DNA from: an uncultured Pseudomonadales bacterium
Lineage (GTDB): Bacteria; Pseudomonadota; Gammaproteobacteria; Pseudomonadales; Cellvibrionaceae
Assembly: GCA_947489425.1 (NCBI GenBank)
Contig: CANLDL010000002.1
Coordinates: forward strand, 868,001-932,000
Reading direction: 5' to 3'
Length of the DNA stretch: 64,000 bases
Numbering within the stretch: position 1 is the first letter of the stretch; the number at the start of each line of letters is the position of its first letter. The notes beneath the pieces are model-generated. The model searched no databases. It saw only the letters and a list, made by a program, of their open reading frames with translations, and had not been told where the DNA came from. A program made the translations under genes and the position numbers. Shown here piece after piece: positions 60,602 through 64,000 of the stretch.

Positions 60602-60634
60602 TTTTTGCAAATAGCTAAGAATTTTCTGCAATTT
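60602..60634 (+). promoter_or_regulatory. Direct repeat upstream of putA (candidate AraC-type operator)
   Basis: Two copies of TGCAA, each preceded by a T tract (60606-60610 and 60627-60631), are spaced 21 bases apart, or two helical turns, as expected for AraC-family half-sites in tandem. A CATAAT at 60653-60658 lies where a -10 would be if the second copy overlaps the -35 position. Confidence 0.5.
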
Positions 60635-60688
60635 AATTCCTTTTTTTCGCCGCATAATGTTTTGAATCTTTCAGGGTGAAGAACATCT

Positions 60689-63600
60689 ATGGCTAATTTT
60701 GATATTAAAAAAATACTGCAAGCAGATAGCTTAGGTCTTTCTCTACAGGAATTATCCTCAGTTGTATCTGATTACTATTGCATTGACGAAGTCGCCTATA
60801 TAGAGCAGTTATATGATCTAGCTTTTGATGAAAGTGAGCGACTAAAGATAAAAGAAACCGCAGAAAATATTATAGAACAGGTAAGGTCTAGCGATAACTC
60901 GCCCTTCTTTGACCTTGAAGAGCTACTGCAAGAATACTCTTTAAATGACGAAGATGGTGTGACGCTAATGTGTTTAGCCGAAGCACTGCTGCGTATTCCT
61001 GATGCCGCTACGGTTGACTCGCTCATAGAAGATAAGCTTAGCGGAAAAGAGTGGAGTCGCCACTTTAGTAAAGACAACACGCTATTTGTTAATGCCTCAA
61101 CTTGGGGCCTAATGATGACGGGGCGTCTGGTTGATGTAAATGATTCATCGGTTGCTAAATTCTTTAAGAATTCAACAAAACCTATTATCAGAAAAGCCGT
61201 CGATCAGGCCATGCGTATTATGGGGCAGCACTTTGTATTGGGCCGTACGATAGAAGAGGCAATGAAAAATGCAAAGCCTTATATTAAAAAAGGCTACGAC
61301 TACTCCTACGATATGTTGGGCGAGTCGGCGATTACTTCTGGTGAGGCGACACGTTATTATGAAAGTTATCGCGCAGGGATAGAAAAAATTGCGGCGAATT
61401 CATCGGATGCCAATCGTCATCCCTCTTTATCGATAAAACTATCTGCTCTACATCCCAGGTTTGAAGAAACGCACCGAGACCGAGTGCTTACAGAGCTTGT
61501 TGCTAGTGTAGAAAATTTAGTTGCCTTAGGTATTAAGTATAACGTGGGTATCACCATCGATGCCGAAGAAGCCGACAGACTAGAATTAACGATGGCTTTA
61601 TTTGAGGCGATTTATAGCAAGCCTTTGGTGCGCGGCTGGAAAAATTTTGGCATTGTCGTTCAAGCTTACTCTAAGCGTGCCTTACCTGTTTTATGTTGGT
61701 TGACTAGGCTTTCAAAAAACTACGGAGATGAAATTCCGGTTCGCCTTGTTAAGGGGGCCTATTGGGATAGTGAAGTTCAATATGCTCAGGTGTTGGGGTT
61801 TTCGGGTTACCCTGTTTTTACTCGCAAAGAATATACCGATACCTCTTATCTGGCCTGTGCGCGTTATTTATTATCCGATGCGACGCGTGGTGCTATTTAT
61901 CCACAGTTTGCTTCTCACAACGCACATACAGTATCTAGCATTAAAGTAATGGCACCTAAATCAAGGGCCTTTGAATTTCAGCGCTTGCACGGTATGGGCG
62001 ATGACTTATACGACAGTGTGATTGCGACAGCAGAAGATACTCATATCCGTATTTATGCGCCCGTTGGCAGTCATGAAGACTTGCTACCCTACCTTGTGCG
62101 CCGCCTTTTAGAAAATGGCGCTAACTCTTCTTTTGTTCATCAGCTATCGGATACAAAAATGTCGATCGAGGCATTAATTAAACGGCCACTAGAGCGAGAT
62201 TTCATTCGAAAGCGTACAGCCAAGCCTGTTATTCCAAACCCCGTTAATATTTTTACTGGCCGTAAAAATTCAAAAGGGATTAATTTAACGACGCTACATA
62301 CGAGAACTGCCTTTATGAATTCTGTTGAGCATTTTAATAATAAGCAATGGCAAGCGAATCCAATTATCAATGGCCAAGCAGTGATGAAGGGTAAGGTGAA
62401 TAAAGTTGTTAGCCCTTATGATCACAGCCAAGCTGTTGGTGAATATATCGAGGCCGATAAAACCCTTGCGCTGCAGGCTTTGCATATTTCACATAGTGCG
62501 GTGAGAGATTGGCAGTGCACATCCGTTGAGGCTCGTTGCCAAGTTTTAGAGTCCTTTGCGGCAAGTCTAGAGCTCAATCAAGCTGAGTTGGTAGCGCTTT
62601 GCCAACGCGAAGCAGGTAAAACGGTTCAGGATGCAATAGATGAGGTGCGCGAAGCCGTCGATTTTTGTCGCTACTACGCAGAGCAGGCGCGCGAAAAATT
62701 TATTGAGCCGATTATATTACCAGGACCCACAGGTGAGACTAATGAATTGTCTTTGAAGGGGCGTGGTGTATTTGTTTGTATTAGCCCATGGAATTACCCT
62801 CTGGCCATTTTTATCGGACAAATCTCAGCGGCATTGCTTGCAGGTAATACGGTTATTGCCAAACCTGCAGAAACAACAAGTTTGATTGCTCATCGAGCAG
62901 TCGAGCTACTTTTTGGGGCGGGCTTGCCTTTTGGGGCCTTACAGTTTTTACCAGGCTCCGGTGCTGTATTGGGTACGGCCCTACATAGTGATAACCGAGT
63001 CAGTGGCGTTGCTTTCACAGGCTCCAATGCAACAGCGCGACGAATTAATCAGGCCTTAATAAACCGTGACGACAATGCAGCAATTGCCACACTAGTTGCC
63101 GAGACAGGTGGCCTTAATGCAATGATTGTGGACTCGACTGCACTGCCTGAGCAAGTGGCTCGAGATGTTGTTGATTCGGCCTTTAGCGCGGCAGGTCAGC
63201 GTTGTTCTGCGCTGCGAATTTTATATGTGCAAGAGGATATAGCTGAGCGTGTACTGGAGCTTATTCGGGGCATGATGGAGCAGTTATCCATTGGCAACCC
63301 GCAATTGTTACGTACCGATGTAGGCCCCGTGATTGACCGTTTAGCACAAGACAAGCTACAAGCTTATATTGAACAGATGAAGTCTTCTAGCAAGCAATGG
63401 TTCCAAGTACCATTACCAGAGGCTTGCCAACAAGGAGCCTTTATAGCGCCAACTTTATTCGAGATCGACTCTATAAGCTTGATGAGCGAGGAGCAATTTG
63501 GGCCTATTTTGCACTTTGCGCGGTTTAAAGCGCAGGATATCGATAAGCTTATCGATGACATTAATGCCAAGGGTTATGGGTTGACCTTGGGTATTCATAC

Positions 63601-63838
63601 ACGTAATAAAACAGCCTATGAAAAGCTTGCTCATTCTATCAATGTTGGTAATGTGTACATTAATCGCAATCAGGTAGGGGCCGTCGTTGGTGTCAATCCT
63701 TTTGGTGGTTGTGGCCTTTCTGGTACTGGGCCAAAGGCGGGTGGGCCACATTATTTACTGCGCTTCGCTACAGAAAAAACCATCACTAATAATGTGGCAG
63801 CTATTGGTGGCAATATTGATTTACTCAATGCTGTATAA
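60689..63838 (+). CDS. putA: Bifunctional proline dehydrogenase / L-glutamate-gamma-semialdehyde dehydrogenase
   Basis: PutA oxidises proline to pyrroline-5-carboxylate (FAD, electrons to quinone) and then to glutamate (NAD+). The first half has the proline dehydrogenase barrel (YDYSYDMLGESAIT, IKLSALHPRFE, VRLVKGAYWD, FASHNAHT). The second half is an aldehyde dehydrogenase with CISPWNYPLAIFIGQ, ETGGLNAMIVD and the catalytic cysteine in AGQRCSALR. At 1049 residues it lacks the N-terminal ribbon-helix-helix domain of E. coli PutA (1320), so it cannot repress its own gene and depends on an external regulator, probably the upstream AraC protein. Confidence 0.96.
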   Translation: MANFDIKKILQADSLGLSLQELSSVVSDYYCIDEVAYIEQLYDLAFDESERLKIKETAENIIEQVRSSDNSPFFDLEELLQEYSLNDEDGVTLMCLAEALLRIPDAATVDSLIEDKLSGKEWSRHFSKDNTLFVNASTWGLMMTGRLVDVNDSSVAKFFKNSTKPIIRKAVDQAMRIMGQHFVLGRTIEEAMKNAKPYIKKGYDYSYDMLGESAITSGEATRYYESYRAGIEKIAANSSDANRHPSLSIKLSALHPRFEETHRDRVLTELVASVENLVALGIKYNVGITIDAEEADRLELTMALFEAIYSKPLVRGWKNFGIVVQAYSKRALPVLCWLTRLSKNYGDEIPVRLVKGAYWDSEVQYAQVLGFSGYPVFTRKEYTDTSYLACARYLLSDATRGAIYPQFASHNAHTVSSIKVMAPKSRAFEFQRLHGMGDDLYDSVIATAEDTHIRIYAPVGSHEDLLPYLVRRLLENGANSSFVHQLSDTKMSIEALIKRPLERDFIRKRTAKPVIPNPVNIFTGRKNSKGINLTTLHTRTAFMNSVEHFNNKQWQANPIINGQAVMKGKVNKVVSPYDHSQAVGEYIEADKTLALQALHISHSAVRDWQCTSVEARCQVLESFAASLELNQAELVALCQREAGKTVQDAIDEVREAVDFCRYYAEQAREKFIEPIILPGPTGETNELSLKGRGVFVCISPWNYPLAIFIGQISAALLAGNTVIAKPAETTSLIAHRAVELLFGAGLPFGALQFLPGSGAVLGTALHSDNRVSGVAFTGSNATARRINQALINRDDNAAIATLVAETGGLNAMIVDSTALPEQVARDVVDSAFSAAGQRCSALRILYVQEDIAERVLELIRGMMEQLSIGNPQLLRTDVGPVIDRLAQDKLQAYIEQMKSSSKQWFQVPLPEACQQGAFIAPTLFEIDSISLMSEEQFGPILHFARFKAQDIDKLIDDINAKGYGLTLGIHTRNKTAYEKLAHSINVGNVYINRNQVGAVVGVNPFGGCGLSGTGPKAGGPHYLLRFATEKTITNNVAAIGGNIDLLNAV

Positions 63839-63985
63839 GCTTACTGTTTATAGTGGCTAATGTAGCAGTCAAAAGAGGATAAAAGTAAAACACAACTGAA
63901 TCGTAGCTTTTTACAAGTGATCTTTTGGTGAATGGTGTTTAATCGACTGACATATATCGTTAATAATAATTAGGAGAAGATGATA

Positions 63986-64000
63986 ATGAAGAACAGTAAT
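63986..64000 (+). CDS. Start of a further gene (partial)
   Basis: At the right edge an AGGAG (63972-63976) is followed by ATG-ATA-ATG in one frame at 63980 and 63986, then AAG-AAC-AGT-AAT. Only five to seven codons are visible, too few to name a product. A proline transporter would be a natural neighbour of putA, but this is a guess from context. Confidence 0.35.

Overview
The window is the replication-origin region of a low-GC gammaproteobacterial chromosome. It carries the ancestral block atp - parBA - rsmG - mnmG - mnmE - yidC - yidD - rnpA - rpmH | dnaA - dnaN - recF - gyrB. To its right come blocks ordered as I remember them around the Pseudomonas origin: aroE/hemF/tsaC/dprA/LysM facing def/fmt/rsmB/trkA, then glyQS-gmhB-plsC, prlC-yheV, and a cytochrome oxidase/heme A locus. 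A marine relative of Pseudomonas (Cellvibrionales/Spongiibacteraceae type) fits the gene order and AT-rich composition, but this placement is inference. There are no rRNA genes, tRNA genes, insertion sequences, prophages or CRISPR arrays that I can see.

Layout. 1-13.6 kb, all on the minus strand: the left part of the F1Fo ATP synthase operon (atpA cut by the window edge, atpH, F, E, B, I) with a good sigma-70 promoter, then parB-parA, rsmG-mnmG, a 0.8 kb AT-rich gap with DnaA boxes, mnmE, yidC, yidD, rnpA, rpmH. 14.1-20.6 kb, plus strand: dnaA (probably TTG start), dnaN, recF, gyrB, ending in a strong terminator. recF carries two parS-like sites. 20.8-33.9 kb: a REC-TPR response regulator, the minus-strand aroE-hemF-tsaC-dprA-LysM set, and plus-strand def-fmt-rsmB-trkA-trkH plus an unidentified membrane protein. 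33.9-39.3 kb: a sulfide/persulfide oxidation island consisting of a FisR-type sigma-54 activator facing a persulfide dioxygenase and a sulfide:quinone reductase, with a GG-N10-GC promoter and two palindromic upstream sites, followed by a Crp/Fnr regulator, a DUF2892 membrane protein and an MBL-like protein.

39.5-50.5 kb: glyQS, a GmhB-like protein that has lost its nucleophilic aspartate, an acyltransferase, a one-domain asparaginase, an orphan small gene, a frameshifted GAF-GGDEF gene, gloA, a gamma carbonic anhydrase homologue, prlC, yheV and a hypothetical gene. 50.9-59.7 kb: a cytochrome c oxidase operon (coxB with fused cytochrome c, coxA, ctaG, coxC) followed by surf1, a CxxxC thioredoxin-like protein, ctaA, ctaB and a cysteine-free SCO-like protein. 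59.8-63.8 kb: an AraC-type regulator and a putA that lacks the DNA-binding domain, with a next gene just starting at the edge.

Together the genes cover chromosome replication and segregation, respiration from quinone through oxidase to ATP synthase, sulfide detoxification feeding electrons into the quinone pool, and proline catabolism. The best items for a second look are the sulfur island's regulatory region, the parS pair inside recF, the two competing origin candidates, and the three degraded or catalytically suspect genes (GmhB-like, GAF-GGDEF, SCO-like).
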